Shown: one piece after another, positions 15,548-23,756 of the stretch
How the letters are laid out: each line of letters opens with the position of its first letter
Numbering within the stretch: the first letter of the stretch is position 1
From: Bacteroidales bacterium UBA4345
GTDB taxonomy: Bacteria; Bacteroidota; Bacteroidia; Bacteroidales; Paludibacteraceae
NCBI GenBank assembly: GCA_002396385.1
Contig: DGTD01000059.1
Location: 1-26,820 of the forward strand
Length of the DNA: 26,820 nt
Direction: 5' to 3'
The notes under the pieces: generated by a model
Seen by the model: the letters and a program-made list of their open reading frames with translations, nothing else
Database searches by the model: none
Told to the model about the DNA's origin: nothing
Translations under genes and position numbers: made by a program

Positions 15548-15581
15548 GCGGGAGTGTGTCTTTATTTCGACACACTCCCGC
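15548..15581 (+). terminator. Strong hairpin after the DUF2059 gene
   Basis: A perfect 13-bp stem (15548-15560 with 15569-15581) with an 8-base loop lies 36 bases past the stop. The T-tract is interrupted (TTATCTTG), but the stem is strong. Confidence 0.7.
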
Positions 15582-15586
15582 TTATC

Positions 15587-15620
15587 TTGTTCGCCAGTCG
15601 CTTTTAATTTTGTACCTTTG
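15587..15620 (+). promoter_or_regulatory. Candidate promoter for menB-menC
   Basis: A TACCTTTG -7 box lies at 15613-15620, 23 bases before the menB ATG. A TTG at 15587-15589 is 23 bases upstream of it, a little farther than the usual 19-21. Confidence 0.5.
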
Positions 15621-15643
15621 TCTTATAATCATATCTTACTATT

Positions 15644-16462
15644 ATGCAACGTAACTGGACTAAAATAAAGGACTACGAAGACATCCGTTTCGAGTTCTTC
15701 GAGGGTATTGCTAAAATTACCATCTGCCGCGAGAAGGTGCGCAACGCTTTCCGCCCCCAAACCAACAAGGAAATGCTCGACGCTTTCGCCATCTGCCGCG
15801 AAACGCCCGAAATTGGGGTAGTGGTGCTGACCGGTCAGGGCGACAAGGCCTTCTGTTCGGGTGGCGACCAGAACTACAAGAGCCGTGGCGGCTATGTGGG
15901 CGACGACGGTGTGCCACGCCTCAACGTGCTCGACCTCCACAAGGCTATACGCTCGCTGCCTAAGCCTACCATTGCTATGGTGAACGGTTACGCCATTGGT
16001 GGCGGACATGTGCTTCACCTGGTTTGCGATCTCACTATCGCTTCCGAAAACGCCATATTCGGACAAACCGGCCCTAAGGTCGGCAGCTTCGATGCTGGCT
16101 TCGGCTCTTCTTACCTGGCCCGCATTGTTGGACAGAAGAAGGCGCGCGAAATCTGGTTCCTCTGCCGCCAGTACTCAGCCCAAGAGGCCCTCGAAATGGG
16201 TATGGTCAACAAGGTGGTGCCTTTCGACAAACTGGAAGACGAAACCGTGGAATGGTGCAAAATTATGCTGGAAAGAAGCCCTATGGCACTGCGTATGATT
16301 AAGCGCGGACTGAATGCCGAACTCGACGGACAAGAGGGCATTATGCAACTGGCCGGCGACGCTACGCTCATGTTCTACATGATGGACGAGGCGCAGGAGG
16401 GGCGTAACGCTTTCTTGGAAAAACGAAAACCCGATTTCTCTAAGTTCCCTAAATTCCCTTAA
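15644..16462 (+). CDS. menB: 1,4-dihydroxy-2-naphthoyl-CoA synthase (menaquinone synthesis)
   Basis: This 272-residue crotonase-fold enzyme closes the ring of o-succinylbenzoyl-CoA. The family motifs are CSGGDQ (oxyanion region), [20 protein letters not shown] and [20 protein letters not shown], which is diagnostic of MenB over other enoyl-CoA hydratases. The C-terminus [18 protein letters not shown] is also typical. The length matches the family (about 270-285). menC starts 2 bases after its stop, so the two form an operon. menF, menD and menE are not in the window and must be elsewhere if the pathway is complete. Confidence 0.95.
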   Translation: MQRNWTKIKDYEDIRFEFFEGIAKITICREKVRNAFRPQTNKEMLDAFAICRETPEIGVVVLTGQGDKAFCSGGDQNYKSRGGYVGDDGVPRLNVLDLHKAIRSLPKPTIAMVNGYAIGGGHVLHLVCDLTIASENAIFGQTGPKVGSFDAGFGSSYLARIVGQKKAREIWFLCRQYSAQEALEMGMVNKVVPFDKLEDETVEWCKIMLERSPMALRMIKRGLNAELDGQEGIMQLAGDATLMFYMMDEAQEGRNAFLEKRKPDFSKFPKFP

Positions 16463-16464
16463 GC

Positions 16465-17505
16465 ATGCTCAACGCTTCTTTCTCGAAATACACGCTGAAC
16501 TTTATTGAACCCGGGGGTACCTCGCGCGGGGTGTTGCACACCAAAGACACCTACTTCATCCGCATTCAAGACGAAGACCAACCCGACATTGTCGGTCTGG
16601 GCGAGTGCGCCCTCTTCCGTGGACTGTCGGTGGAAGATACGCCCGATTACGAGAAGGTGCTGGCCGACTGCTGCTGGAATTTCGACAAGTACGAACCCGA
16701 TTTCCGCGAACGCTTCCGCAACTACCCGTCTATTCTGATGGGCATTGAAACCGCTTTGGCCGATTTGCTCAATGGCGGGAAAATGCAGCCGTTCAAGTCC
16801 GATTTTACTGAACGGAAGGGCGAAATACAGATTAACGGACTGGTTTGGATGGGAACGAAGGAAAAGATGCGGGAACGGATGGAGCTGAAGCTCCGTAACG
16901 GTTTCCGTTGCATCAAACTGAAGGTCGGCGCCATTAATTTAGACGACGAACTGGAACTGATTGCCGCTATCCGGCAGCGTTATTCGGCCGACGATGTTAC
17001 GATTCGTGTCGATGCCAATGGCGGCTTCTCGCCCGAAGAGGCGCCTGCTGTACTCGATAAGTTGGCCAAACTCGGCGTACATTCTATCGAACAGCCTATC
17101 AAGGCCGGACAAATAGAGGCGCTGGCCAAGTTGTGTGCCAACTCGCCTATCCCTATCGCTCTCGACGAGGAACTGATCACTATCCTCGACAAAGCGCAGC
17201 GCGAACTGTTTGTGAGCGAGGTCAAACCGCAGTTTCTGGTGCTCAAGCCCAGCCTTCATGGGGGCTTCTCGGGTACGCAGGAGTGGATTGATGCGGCTGA
17301 GGCCAACGGCATAGGGTGGTGGATAACCTCGGCGCTCGAGTCAAATGTGGGGCTCAACGCCATTGCTCAGTGGACCTACCTTAAAAACAATCCGCTGCCG
17401 CAAGGGCTGGGTACGGGTGGGGTCTTCTCAAACAACACCCTTCCACAACTCGAACTGGTGGGCGACCGTTTGCGCTATGCGCCACAAAAACCCGAATGGA
17501 GATAG
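16465..17505 (+). CDS. menC: o-Succinylbenzoate synthase (menaquinone synthesis)
   Basis: This 346-residue enolase-superfamily protein has KLKVG (the KxK motif, Lys 151 and 153), RVDANGG (metal Asp 183), SIEQP (Glu 209), ALDEE (Asp 234) and VLKPSLHGG (Lys 261), the expected barrel residues in order. The family dehydrates SHCHC to o-succinylbenzoate. Dipeptide epimerases share the fold, but adjacency to menB makes MenC the better call. The gene ends 15 bases before a strong terminator. Confidence 0.9.
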   Translation: MLNASFSKYTLNFIEPGGTSRGVLHTKDTYFIRIQDEDQPDIVGLGECALFRGLSVEDTPDYEKVLADCCWNFDKYEPDFRERFRNYPSILMGIETALADLLNGGKMQPFKSDFTERKGEIQINGLVWMGTKEKMRERMELKLRNGFRCIKLKVGAINLDDELELIAAIRQRYSADDVTIRVDANGGFSPEEAPAVLDKLAKLGVHSIEQPIKAGQIEALAKLCANSPIPIALDEELITILDKAQRELFVSEVKPQFLVLKPSLHGGFSGTQEWIDAAEANGIGWWITSALESNVGLNAIAQWTYLKNNPLPQGLGTGGVFSNNTLPQLELVGDRLRYAPQKPEWR

Positions 17506-17520
17506 TGAGAGAAACAAAAA

Positions 17521-17548
17521 AAGGAACGCTTCAGGCGTTCCTTTTTTT
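17521..17548. terminator. Bidirectional intrinsic terminator between menC and the lipoprotein gene
   Basis: The stem AAGGAACGC/GCGTTCCTT (17521-17529 with 17535-17543) has a 5-base loop, a run of T on the right and a run of A on the left. It can end both convergent transcripts. Confidence 0.9.
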
Positions 17549-17567
17549 TGTTTCTATGTCTTGCGGG

Positions 17568-17981
17568 TTAGTTCCTGACGTACAGGTAGGTGATGCCGTC
17601 ACTCGTAGAACGGATTTCCAACTCGCCGTTCGACGCTCTTACTATACGGTACGTCATCAGGTCACCGTTGTCGTAATGGATTTTCAAATATCCGTCGTGT
17701 ACGCTGAATGTACCTGCGTCGTAGTTGACTTCGTGACAGTCGTAGGTGTACATACTGTGACCTCTGAATATCATATACGAGTTGAACTCGCATTCGGTCA
17801 ATCCCGATTTTGACATCGGATACCAGCGCCCTTCTCTTAAGTACAGGCTGAGCTCCTCGTCGGGGTTGTAGTAATAGTCGTCATCGTCCCATCGGTCGTC
17901 GTCTCGGTCTACATACAGGCAAGATGTGGCTGTCATAAGTATGCCTAAAAGAATGGGTATGAGTTTAAGCGATTTTTTCAT
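17568..17981 (-). CDS. Small acidic lipoprotein, unknown function
   Basis: The 137 residues start with a lipoprotein signal (MKKSLKLIPILLGILMTATSC, lipid Cys at residue 21). An Asp/Tyr-rich stretch follows (RDDDRWDDDDYYYNPDEE). The remainder is beta-rich (WYPMSKSG, YTYDCHEVNYDAGTFSVHDG, LMTYRIVRASNGELEIRS), like the small lipocalin-like lipoproteins of Bacteroidetes. No catalytic residues can be named. It has a good promoter 40 bases upstream and converges on menC through a shared terminator. Confidence 0.8.
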   Translation of the reverse strand: MKKSLKLIPILLGILMTATSCLYVDRDDDRWDDDDYYYNPDEELSLYLREGRWYPMSKSGLTECEFNSYMIFRGHSMYTYDCHEVNYDAGTFSVHDGYLKIHYDNGDLMTYRIVRASNGELEIRSTSDGITYLYVRN

Positions 17982-18021
17982 ATGCAGTCTTTGTTTTAGT
18001 AGTTGTTACTTAGTTATATTT

Positions 18022-18051
18022 CAAAGATAGCAATTCTTATGCCAATTGCAA
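18022..18051 (-). promoter_or_regulatory. Candidate Bacteroidetes promoter for the acidic lipoprotein
   Basis: On the minus strand, TTG (18049-18051) is followed after 19 bases by TATCTTTG (18022-18029), a full match to the TTG-N19-TAnnTTTG form. Confidence 0.65.
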
Positions 18052-18098
18052 GTGTTTGCCGTGTGCAAATTTCAAATTTCTTTTCCAAAATTAAAAGT

Positions 18099-18130
18099 GG
18101 GGGAGTGGGGCTGTTCCGGCTCACTCCCCC
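18099..18130 (-). terminator. Intrinsic terminator after the Ser/Gly-rich small gene
   Basis: The stem GGGGGAGTG-x-GC with GC-x-CACTCCCCC has a short loop and is followed on the minus strand by CTTTTAATTTT. It lies 20 bases past the stop at 18151. Confidence 0.75.
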
Positions 18131-18150
18131 TCAAATAGTCGTTGTGTTCC

Positions 18151-18489
18151 TTATTTCCTAATCAGGTTCAATATGGTGGTCACTACCGAGTTCGCACTGC
18201 TGTTGCCTTTCAGGGCCGTGCTGACAATTGAACTGATGCTCGAACTGTTCAAGTCTTTACCCTTCAACAGGGTGAGCGCCGTAACCACAAGCGACGATAT
18301 GTCGTTACTCTTGTTTTTCCCGAGCAGGCCTCCCAGTGCGCCAATCGCGCCTGCCAGACCTCCGGTCTTGGCGCTGCTGTTCGCTTTGATTAGTTTGATG
18401 ACCGTGTCTAATTTCGAGTCTGTAGTGGTAAGTGCGGAAATCGCACTCGCATTTTTTGTGACCAGGTTAATGATTGATTGTGCGTCCAT
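18151..18489 (-). CDS. Small Ser/Gly-rich helical protein, unknown
   Basis: I take the ATG at 18489 (112 residues, MDAQSIINLVTKNASAIS); a TTG two codons further upstream is the alternative. The protein is almost free of aromatic residues, rich in Ser, Leu, Asn and Lys, with a central Gly-rich segment (GGLAGAIGALGGLLGKNK, about residues 43-60). Two copies of a SSxxSxIVSTAL/SLVVTALTLL pattern follow. There is no signal peptide. I recognise no family. It has its own strong promoter and terminator, so it is probably expressed. Confidence 0.75.
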   Translation of the reverse strand: MDAQSIINLVTKNASAISALTTTDSKLDTVIKLIKANSSAKTGGLAGAIGALGGLLGKNKSNDISSLVVTALTLLKGKDLNSSSISSIVSTALKGNSSANSVVTTILNLIRK

Positions 18490-18563
18490 TGTCAATTAAA
18501 TTTAAGTTACACTTATAGTAGTGGGGGAGGTCGGGCTCCCATTGGGTGGCTGTGCCACTATGG

Positions 18564-18593
18564 CAAAGATAATCAAACTATTTGTTAACGCAA
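18564..18593 (-). promoter_or_regulatory. Candidate Bacteroidetes promoter for the Ser/Gly-rich gene
   Basis: On the minus strand, TTG (18591-18593) and TATCTTTG (18564-18571) are separated by 19 bases. The start codon is about 75 bases downstream, leaving a leader of some 65 bases. Confidence 0.65.
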
Positions 18594-18651
18594 TATTTTA
18601 CCGCACTTTTTAGGCCTGACTTTACCTAACTGGTTGGGTAGAAAAAAGGGA

Positions 18652-18679
18652 AAGCGGAACAAGATGGCTTGTTCCGCTT
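18652..18679 (-). terminator. Intrinsic terminator after purC
   Basis: A perfect 12-bp stem (AAGCGGAACAAG with CTTGTTCCGCTT) and a 4-base loop are followed on the minus strand by TCCCTTTTTT. It lies 25 bases past the purC stop. Confidence 0.85.
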
Positions 18680-18704
18680 CCTTTTATTGTTGTTTGTGTC
18701 GCGT

Positions 18705-19652
18705 TTACTTTCTATTCTTCAGGTATTCGCTCACGTTCTTCTCAATGCGCGCAGCTATGTCGCTTTCGGTCGCCTTGACGAACTTTTCTCCTACTATGTG
18801 CTCGTAGAGTTCAATGTAGCGGTCGCTGACGCTGTTAACGTATGCTTCGGTCATTTCTGGCACTTTCTGGCCTTCCTTGCCCATAAAGCCGTTCTCAATC
18901 AACCATTGGCGGACGAATTCCTTTGAAAGCTGTTTCTGCTCCTCGCCCTTCTCAAACTTCTCTTGGTAGCCTTCGCTGTAGAAGTAGCGGCTGCTGTCGG
19001 GGGTGTGTATCTCGTCAATCAGGTACACCTTGCCGTCGCGTTTGCCGAACTCGTACTTGGTGTCGACCAAGATGAGACCCTTCTGGGCAGCAATTTCGGT
19101 GCCGCGTTGGAAGAGGGCGCGGGTGTATTTCTCCACCTGCTCGTAGTCTTCCTTGCTGACAAGGCCCTGCTTCAAAATCTCTTCTTTCGAGATGTTCTCG
19201 TCGTGGCCTTCTGCGGCTTTGGTGGTAGGGGTGATGATGGGTTCTGGGAACTTCTCGTTCTCGCGCATGCCTTCTGGCAGCTTAACGCCGCACAACTCAC
19301 GGCAGCCAGCCTTGTATTCGCGCCAGGCCGAACCGGTCAGGTAGCCTCTGATAATCATCTCTACTGGGAATCCTTCGCATTTTAGACCTACGGTTACCAT
19401 TGGGTCTGGGGTCGCCAGTTTCCAGTTTGGAACAATGTCCTGGGTCGCATCAAGGAATTTTGCGGCTATTTGGTTCAACACCTGACCTTTGAATGGTATA
19501 CCCTTTGGAAGAATTACGTCGAATGCTGAGATTCTGTCGCTTGCTACCATTACCAAAAGGTCGTCACCAATGTTATACACATCGCGGACTTTGCCGTGGT
19601 AAACGCTTTTCTGGTTTTCAAACTTGAAGTCTGTTTTTGTTAAAGCTCCCAT
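18705..19652 (-). CDS. purC: Phosphoribosylaminoimidazole-succinocarboxamide synthase (SAICAR synthetase)
   Basis: This 315-residue purine-synthesis enzyme joins CAIR and aspartate with ATP. The motifs are [20 protein letters not shown] (the P-loop-like Gly-rich region, residues 19-38), [27 protein letters not shown] and [13 protein letters not shown]. The length suits the longer PurC class (about 295-315). It lies 7 bases downstream of phoH in the same operon, and a strong terminator follows. Confidence 0.95.
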   Translation of the reverse strand: MGALTKTDFKFENQKSVYHGKVRDVYNIGDDLLVMVASDRISAFDVILPKGIPFKGQVLNQIAAKFLDATQDIVPNWKLATPDPMVTVGLKCEGFPVEMIIRGYLTGSAWREYKAGCRELCGVKLPEGMRENEKFPEPIITPTTKAAEGHDENISKEEILKQGLVSKEDYEQVEKYTRALFQRGTEIAAQKGLILVDTKYEFGKRDGKVYLIDEIHTPDSSRYFYSEGYQEKFEKGEEQKQLSKEFVRQWLIENGFMGKEGQKVPEMTEAYVNSVSDRYIELYEHIVGEKFVKATESDIAARIEKNVSEYLKNRK

Positions 19653-19659
19653 TTCTTTG

Positions 19660-20652
19660 TTATGCTTTTATTTGTTTTGGTTCTTTTTCTGCTTTTTTCT
19701 CAGCGAGTCGTTTCCGGCGGTCGTCGGCATCGTAGGCTTCCACTATGCGTTGCACGAGTTTGTGGCGTACAATGTCTTTTTTGTCAAACTCTATTTTGGC
19801 TATGCCTTTCACCTTCTTCAGTATGTTCATAGCCTCTATCAGGCCCGAGCGTTGGCTGCTGGGCAGGTCTATCTGGGTCACGTCGCCGGTTATCACCATC
19901 TTGCTGTTCATTCCCATACGGGTCAGAAACATCTTTATTTGGGCCGTGGTCGTGTTCTGCGCCTCGTCCAATATGACGAATGCGTCGCTCAGTGTGCGGC
20001 CGCGCATAAAGGCCAGTGGTGCGATCTGAATGACGTTGTCCTCCAGCATTTCCTTCAACTTGGCTGTTGGAATCATGTCTTCCAATGCGTCGTACAGCGG
20101 TTGCAGGTAGGGGTCTATCTTTTCTTTCATGTCGCCGGGCAGAAAACCGAGTTTCTCGCCGGCTTCCACTGCCGGACGGCTGAGGATGATTTTCCGGACC
20201 TCGCGGTTTTTCAGCGCCTTTACCGCCATGGCTATCGCTATATAGGTCTTGCCGCTTCCGGCTGGCCCTATCGCAAACACCATATCGTTTTCCTTTGTGG
20301 CCTTCAGCATGTCGGCTTGCGAGTGCGTGCGGGCTACTATCGGTTTGCCGCTTACTCCGTAGATGACCAGATCGTCGCTCTCTTTCTTCTCGGCTGGTTG
20401 CCGACCCTTTATGAAGTCGATGACGACATCTTCGGGGAGTGAATTGTATTTCGAGCAGTATTTCTCTATTTTGTCCAGTACCGTTCCGAACTGACTTATC
20501 TCGTCGTCTTCGCCCATCGCCTTTATGGCGTTGCCGCGTGCCACGATTTTCAGTTTCGGATGCAGGTTCTTTATCAGATGCAGGTTCTCTTCGTTCACCC
20601 CGAACAAAACGACGGGGTCAGCGTTGTCTATTAGAAATATCTTTTCTGCCAT
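19660..20652 (-). CDS. phoH: PhoH-like ATPase
   Basis: The 330 residues have an N-terminal KH-like region (about 10-85) and a P-loop ATPase domain with Walker A GPAGSGKT (129-136) and Walker [12 protein letters not shown] (near residue 228). [20 protein letters not shown] is the family signature after Walker B. The C-terminus is Lys/Glu-rich. PhoH proteins are cytoplasmic ATPases linked to RNA metabolism; the exact role is unsettled. Only 7 bases separate it from purC, so the two are co-transcribed. I see no good TAnnTTTG box in the 86 bases upstream. Confidence 0.92.
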   Translation of the reverse strand: MAEKIFLIDNADPVVLFGVNEENLHLIKNLHPKLKIVARGNAIKAMGEDDEISQFGTVLDKIEKYCSKYNSLPEDVVIDFIKGRQPAEKKESDDLVIYGVSGKPIVARTHSQADMLKATKENDMVFAIGPAGSGKTYIAIAMAVKALKNREVRKIILSRPAVEAGEKLGFLPGDMKEKIDPYLQPLYDALEDMIPTAKLKEMLEDNVIQIAPLAFMRGRTLSDAFVILDEAQNTTTAQIKMFLTRMGMNSKMVITGDVTQIDLPSSQRSGLIEAMNILKKVKGIAKIEFDKKDIVRHKLVQRIVEAYDADDRRKRLAEKKAEKEPKQIKA

Positions 20653-20738
20653 TTAGTCGTATTTGTATCCCTTCTGCCCTTGATGGGAAAGTGGGGTGCA
20701 TCGGGCCCTCTTTCTACAGGCTGTGGGGATTTTTATTC

Positions 20739-21752
20739 TTATTCTTCGTCGTCGCTCTGGCGCTTCTTGATGATAAGGCGCTTAGAAGTGCTCAGCCATT
20801 CTTTCGAAATTTGTACCAGGTACGAACCGCTTGAATATTTGGCGGTGCTAAGCGTTATCACGTTATTAACTACCGGATAGTTCGCACGGCTCAACTCTTT
20901 TCCCGACTGAGAGAAGATGCTGACCGTTACTGAATCGTTCTCCGATATGTGCTTGCCGAACTGGATGGTGAAACTGTATTGAGCCGGATTTGGTGAAATA
21001 TATACCGGTATGTTCCAGTCTGCTTTCGCTACCTCGTCTTTTTTGCGAAGGGTGAATGGGCTGACTTCTTCCATGTTCCAGTTCCCGGCTCCGTCTTGGG
21101 TACGTACATACAGTACGTGGTTGCCGTTGCTCAGGTTCGACGTCTCCATAGCGAATGCCATATTGTTCCCGTCGCTCTTGATTACCTTACCATTGCCCTC
21201 GCCTGGATCGTGGTCGAAGAAGTATTCGGCTTTCTTAGGCTGTTCTGGCGATTTCAGGTAGACGAACGGGGTGGTGATCGACTCGGTCCATGTCTTGTCG
21301 CCATTCAGCGCACGAACGCTCAAATGGTGGTAGCCTGGGTCGATATTCCCTATGTTGTAGTTGATGTTCGCAGCGTTGGTTTTCACACTTTTCAGTGAGT
21401 CGCTGTTGTTGATAGGTGTGAAAACACCTTTCCCTGCTCCCGGGTCTTCGTTGAAGTAGTATTCTGTTCCAATAATCTCGTCAGCCTTGTCAAACAATAC
21501 GAACTGGAAGGTCACCGTGTGGCTCCAGCCGTATACGTTTCTACCACGCACATTCAGGGTGTGGAAACCCTGCTTCAAACGGCTGATGTCGGCGTTGAAG
21601 TCTTGACGGCCGTTGTCGCATGTGCCTGCCGACAATCCTTTGCCATATCCTGGGTCTTTATCGAAAAAATACTCGGTCGAGATTACTTCTGGCTGTGCCT
21701 GAGCAAGCGCGCTAACACCCAACAGCGCTATTGTATAGAGTTGCTTCTTCAT
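20739..21752 (-). CDS. Secreted protein with three EYFFD repeats and T9SS sorting domain
   Basis: This 337-residue protein has a signal peptide (MKKQLYTIALLGVSALAQAQ). Three ~75-residue repeats begin near residues 27, 97 and 176 with EYFF/YYF-[DN]-x-DPGxGxG and end with H[HT]LxVR-type strands, an Ig-like pattern. Residues about 250-330 form a T9SS type A tail starting YISPNPAQYSFTIQF and ending SSGSYLVQISKEWLSTSKRL; an acidic tail RQSDDEE follows, which is unusual after such a domain. Its start codon overlaps the stop of the beta-helix gene by one base (TAATG), so translation is coupled. It may be a surface adhesin or structural protein; no function is known to me. Confidence 0.85.
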   Translation of the reverse strand: MKKQLYTIALLGVSALAQAQPEVISTEYFFDKDPGYGKGLSAGTCDNGRQDFNADISRLKQGFHTLNVRGRNVYGWSHTVTFQFVLFDKADEIIGTEYYFNEDPGAGKGVFTPINNSDSLKSVKTNAANINYNIGNIDPGYHHLSVRALNGDKTWTESITTPFVYLKSPEQPKKAEYFFDHDPGEGNGKVIKSDGNNMAFAMETSNLSNGNHVLYVRTQDGAGNWNMEEVSPFTLRKKDEVAKADWNIPVYISPNPAQYSFTIQFGKHISENDSVTVSIFSQSGKELSRANYPVVNNVITLSTAKYSSGSYLVQISKEWLSTSKRLIIKKRQSDDEE

Positions 21753-22708
21753 TATTTGTCAATTTTGTAGGTAACAGTTATTGGTAAACCTTGGTACGAG
21801 TTAACCGATGTCGGACCAGTTACACTTGAAATGACTGGAACATCGGGCAAACCACTGACAACGTATGGCAACACGCCTCCAAATGCGCCAAGCGGACCTC
21901 CGTCTGAACTCTTGGTCGAGATTGGGGCGCTCAGTTTGATGCGGTAGTTCGCGTCAAGCGTAAAGTCTGGCTTCTCCATAAAGTTGGTGAAGTCGCCTAC
22001 ATAGTTGTTTACAAATGCCGAGGTGTTGTTCTTGCTTTTGCCCTGGTTCTCCATAATATTCTCTATTACGGTGCAGAATTTCAGGTCGCGCACTGTCCCG
22101 AAACGGTTGTATTTTCCGAAGGTGTTGTGCTCTATACGGCTACGTTCAAGGGTTAGAACGTTCCCGCATATGATGTTGTTGCTCACCATTACGTTGTGGG
22201 GATAGTTCTGGCCCTGTATGTCGCCTACCACGAAACACTGTTCTATTACACTGCCGTTCACGTCGGTGTTGATCTTTACGGCGGTGCTGCTACCGTTCAG
22301 TATCTGGCAGCGTTGCAGTGTCACGTTGTTTGCCTCGATACGCACGTTCGATAATATTACACCCGATATGTTCACGTTATCTGCGGTTATGCGCACGGTG
22401 CCGCCAATAAACGACTCGCCGGCCGCATATTCGGTTATCTTGTTCTCTGCCAAATAATAGCCGGGACCCAGAATGGTGACTTGCTTGTTGATCTTCATGT
22501 CGTTGAAACCATAGGCGTCACGTTCGCCATAGGCCTGTGACGTTGGTTCCAGATAGATGGTGTCGCCTATTGCTGCATCAAGCAAGGCATTCGACAGGGA
22601 GTTGTAGCCTGCTTCAATGTTGGGCGAATTGTTGACTCGTAGAATCTTTGCCTGCATATTCATGGTCATTCCAAATAGCAGTGCGATGATGCCAATTCGT
22701 TTTTTCAT
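21752..22708 (-). CDS. Secreted right-handed beta-helix protein
   Basis: This 318-residue protein has a signal peptide (MKKRIGIIALLFGMTMNMQA). Its N-terminal part, VNNSPNIEAGYNSLSNALLD then GDTIYLEPT, is the usual entry to pectate-lyase-like beta-helix proteins. The middle has short repeating strands (VRITADNVNISGVILSNVRI, VTLQRCQILNG, VIEQCFVVGD, SNNIICGN) as in a parallel beta-helix. No catalytic residues for a lyase or hydrolase can be named and no T9SS tail is present, so it may be structural or a binding protein. It ends in PVISSVTGPTSVNSYQG, an Ig-like linker fragment. Translation is coupled to the next gene (1-base overlap). Confidence 0.8.
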   Translation of the reverse strand: MKKRIGIIALLFGMTMNMQAKILRVNNSPNIEAGYNSLSNALLDAAIGDTIYLEPTSQAYGERDAYGFNDMKINKQVTILGPGYYLAENKITEYAAGESFIGGTVRITADNVNISGVILSNVRIEANNVTLQRCQILNGSSTAVKINTDVNGSVIEQCFVVGDIQGQNYPHNVMVSNNIICGNVLTLERSRIEHNTFGKYNRFGTVRDLKFCTVIENIMENQGKSKNNTSAFVNNYVGDFTNFMEKPDFTLDANYRIKLSAPISTKSSDGGPLGAFGGVLPYVVSGLPDVPVISSVTGPTSVNSYQGLPITVTYKIDK

Positions 22709-23078
22709 GTGGTCGTTATTGTTGTTTCTTCTTTCTAAATGCTTGTTCTCAGGTTTTCTGGTTATAGCCTTCTGCCTGATTGCCGTTTTTTATGGCCGAC
22801 TTTGAGGTGCGTTGTGTCTTTCCCCATTTTTTGCCATTTTCGGCTCCTATTCTTGCAAAGTTGATTTTTTTCCAACTAAAAAGCAAATTTTTCTGTTTGT
22901 AAAAATCAACAAACTTGCTTTTTAGGGTGCTTTTTTTGCTCTTCCCGGTTTTCCTCTTGCTGTTGTTCTGGCTTTGCAACCCTCTGCCTCCCTTTTTTCT
23001 TGGCAGACATAAATGAATGGGGCGTACCATGGTTAATGTGTGGTACGCCCCTGTTTCCCAGTTTGTTTCGGGTGTTTT
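22709..23078. other. Intergenic region upstream of the beta-helix gene with an AT-rich inverted repeat
   Basis: No credible gene fits these 370 bases. A long minus-strand frame here is Lys/Arg-rich low complexity and is rejected. An inverted repeat (arms 22876-22890 and 22911-22925, 14 of 15 matches, CTAAAAAGCAA core) and an alternative inner stem (GTTTGT with ACAAAC) lie in it. A weak -7-like box (CAACTTTG, minus) is near 22855. Confidence 0.5.
23019..23051 (-). terminator. Hairpin after the nitroreductase gene
   Basis: A perfect 11-bp stem (GGGGCGTACCA with TGGTACGCCCC) and an 11-base loop lie 28 bases past the nitroreductase stop. The following U-tract is weak on the minus strand. Confidence 0.6.
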
Positions 23079-23735
23079 TTATTCAATCCAGTGGATGTAG
23101 TCTGGCTTTCTCTCTTTTGGAGCTGGTATTTCGCCATTTGCGTATCCGAGTGCTACGTGGCCAATGCCTTCGTATTCCCCTTCAATGCCAAGCTCTTTCA
23201 AGATGGCTTTTCCTTCCTCGCTTTCAAACTCTTCTTTTGCGCGGTGTATCCAGCAACTTTCCACTCCCAGCGACTTTGCCGCCAGCATCAGGGTGGTCAT
23301 GACCGTGGTTCCGTCATATACGGTCAGGTTGTTGTCTTTCTTGCATAGTACAATCATCATGCAGGGTGCTCCGTAGAAGGGGTCGATGCTGTCTTTTCCC
23401 ATTACTTTTGCGTTCATCTTTACAATGCGGTCGCGCATCTCTTTCTTGGTGACTACCAGAATGATAGGGTTTTGCGTGCCCATGCCGGTCGGTGCCCAGG
23501 TGCCGGCTTCGGCTATCTTCGACAATACGTCCTTACTTGGCATTGAGTCGGGGTTGAAAACGCGGCAGCTTCTGCGGGTTTTGATGGTCTCAAGTGTCCC
23601 TTTGCAGCACTTTTTCTCGCTGCTTTGCTCACACTTGCTTTGTTCGCATTTGTTCTGTTCGCACTTGCTTTGGCCGCAACTGGTGAGTAATGCGCTGGCA
23701 ATGGCCATGCTGCCCATTAATTTGATAAATTTCAT
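23079..23735 (-). CDS. Exported nitroreductase-family lipoprotein with a Cys-repeat linker
   Basis: This 218-residue protein begins with a lipoprotein signal (MKFIKLMGSMAIASALLTSC, lipid Cys at residue 20). The next 25 residues hold a tandem pentad, KCEQN KCEQS KCEQS, with Cys at 25, 30 and 35, then a CC pair at 43-44. The nitroreductase fold follows, with TRRSCRVF, AGTWAPTGMGTQNP (FMN-binding pattern) and HVALGYANGE. The family uses FMN to reduce nitro compounds or quinones and is normally cytoplasmic. It lies 21 bases downstream of the MFS transporter gene and is probably co-transcribed. The Cys array could bind metal, form disulfides or carry electrons; none is shown here. Confidence 0.85.
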   Translation of the reverse strand: MKFIKLMGSMAIASALLTSCGQSKCEQNKCEQSKCEQSSEKKCCKGTLETIKTRRSCRVFNPDSMPSKDVLSKIAEAGTWAPTGMGTQNPIILVVTKKEMRDRIVKMNAKVMGKDSIDPFYGAPCMMIVLCKKDNNLTVYDGTTVMTTLMLAAKSLGVESCWIHRAKEEFESEEGKAILKELGIEGEYEGIGHVALGYANGEIPAPKERKPDYIHWIE

Positions 23736-23756
23736 TTGTCTTTGTTTTTTATGGTA

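Noticed and set aside
15629..16066. 145-residue minus-strand reading frame
   Set aside because: It is an antisense shadow of menB.
19624..20442. 272-residue plus-strand reading frame
   Set aside because: It is an antisense shadow of phoH, which has clear Walker motifs.
22749..23030. 93-residue Lys/Arg-rich minus-strand frame
   Set aside because: Low-complexity composition, no homology pattern, and it covers the inverted repeat and the likely promoter region.
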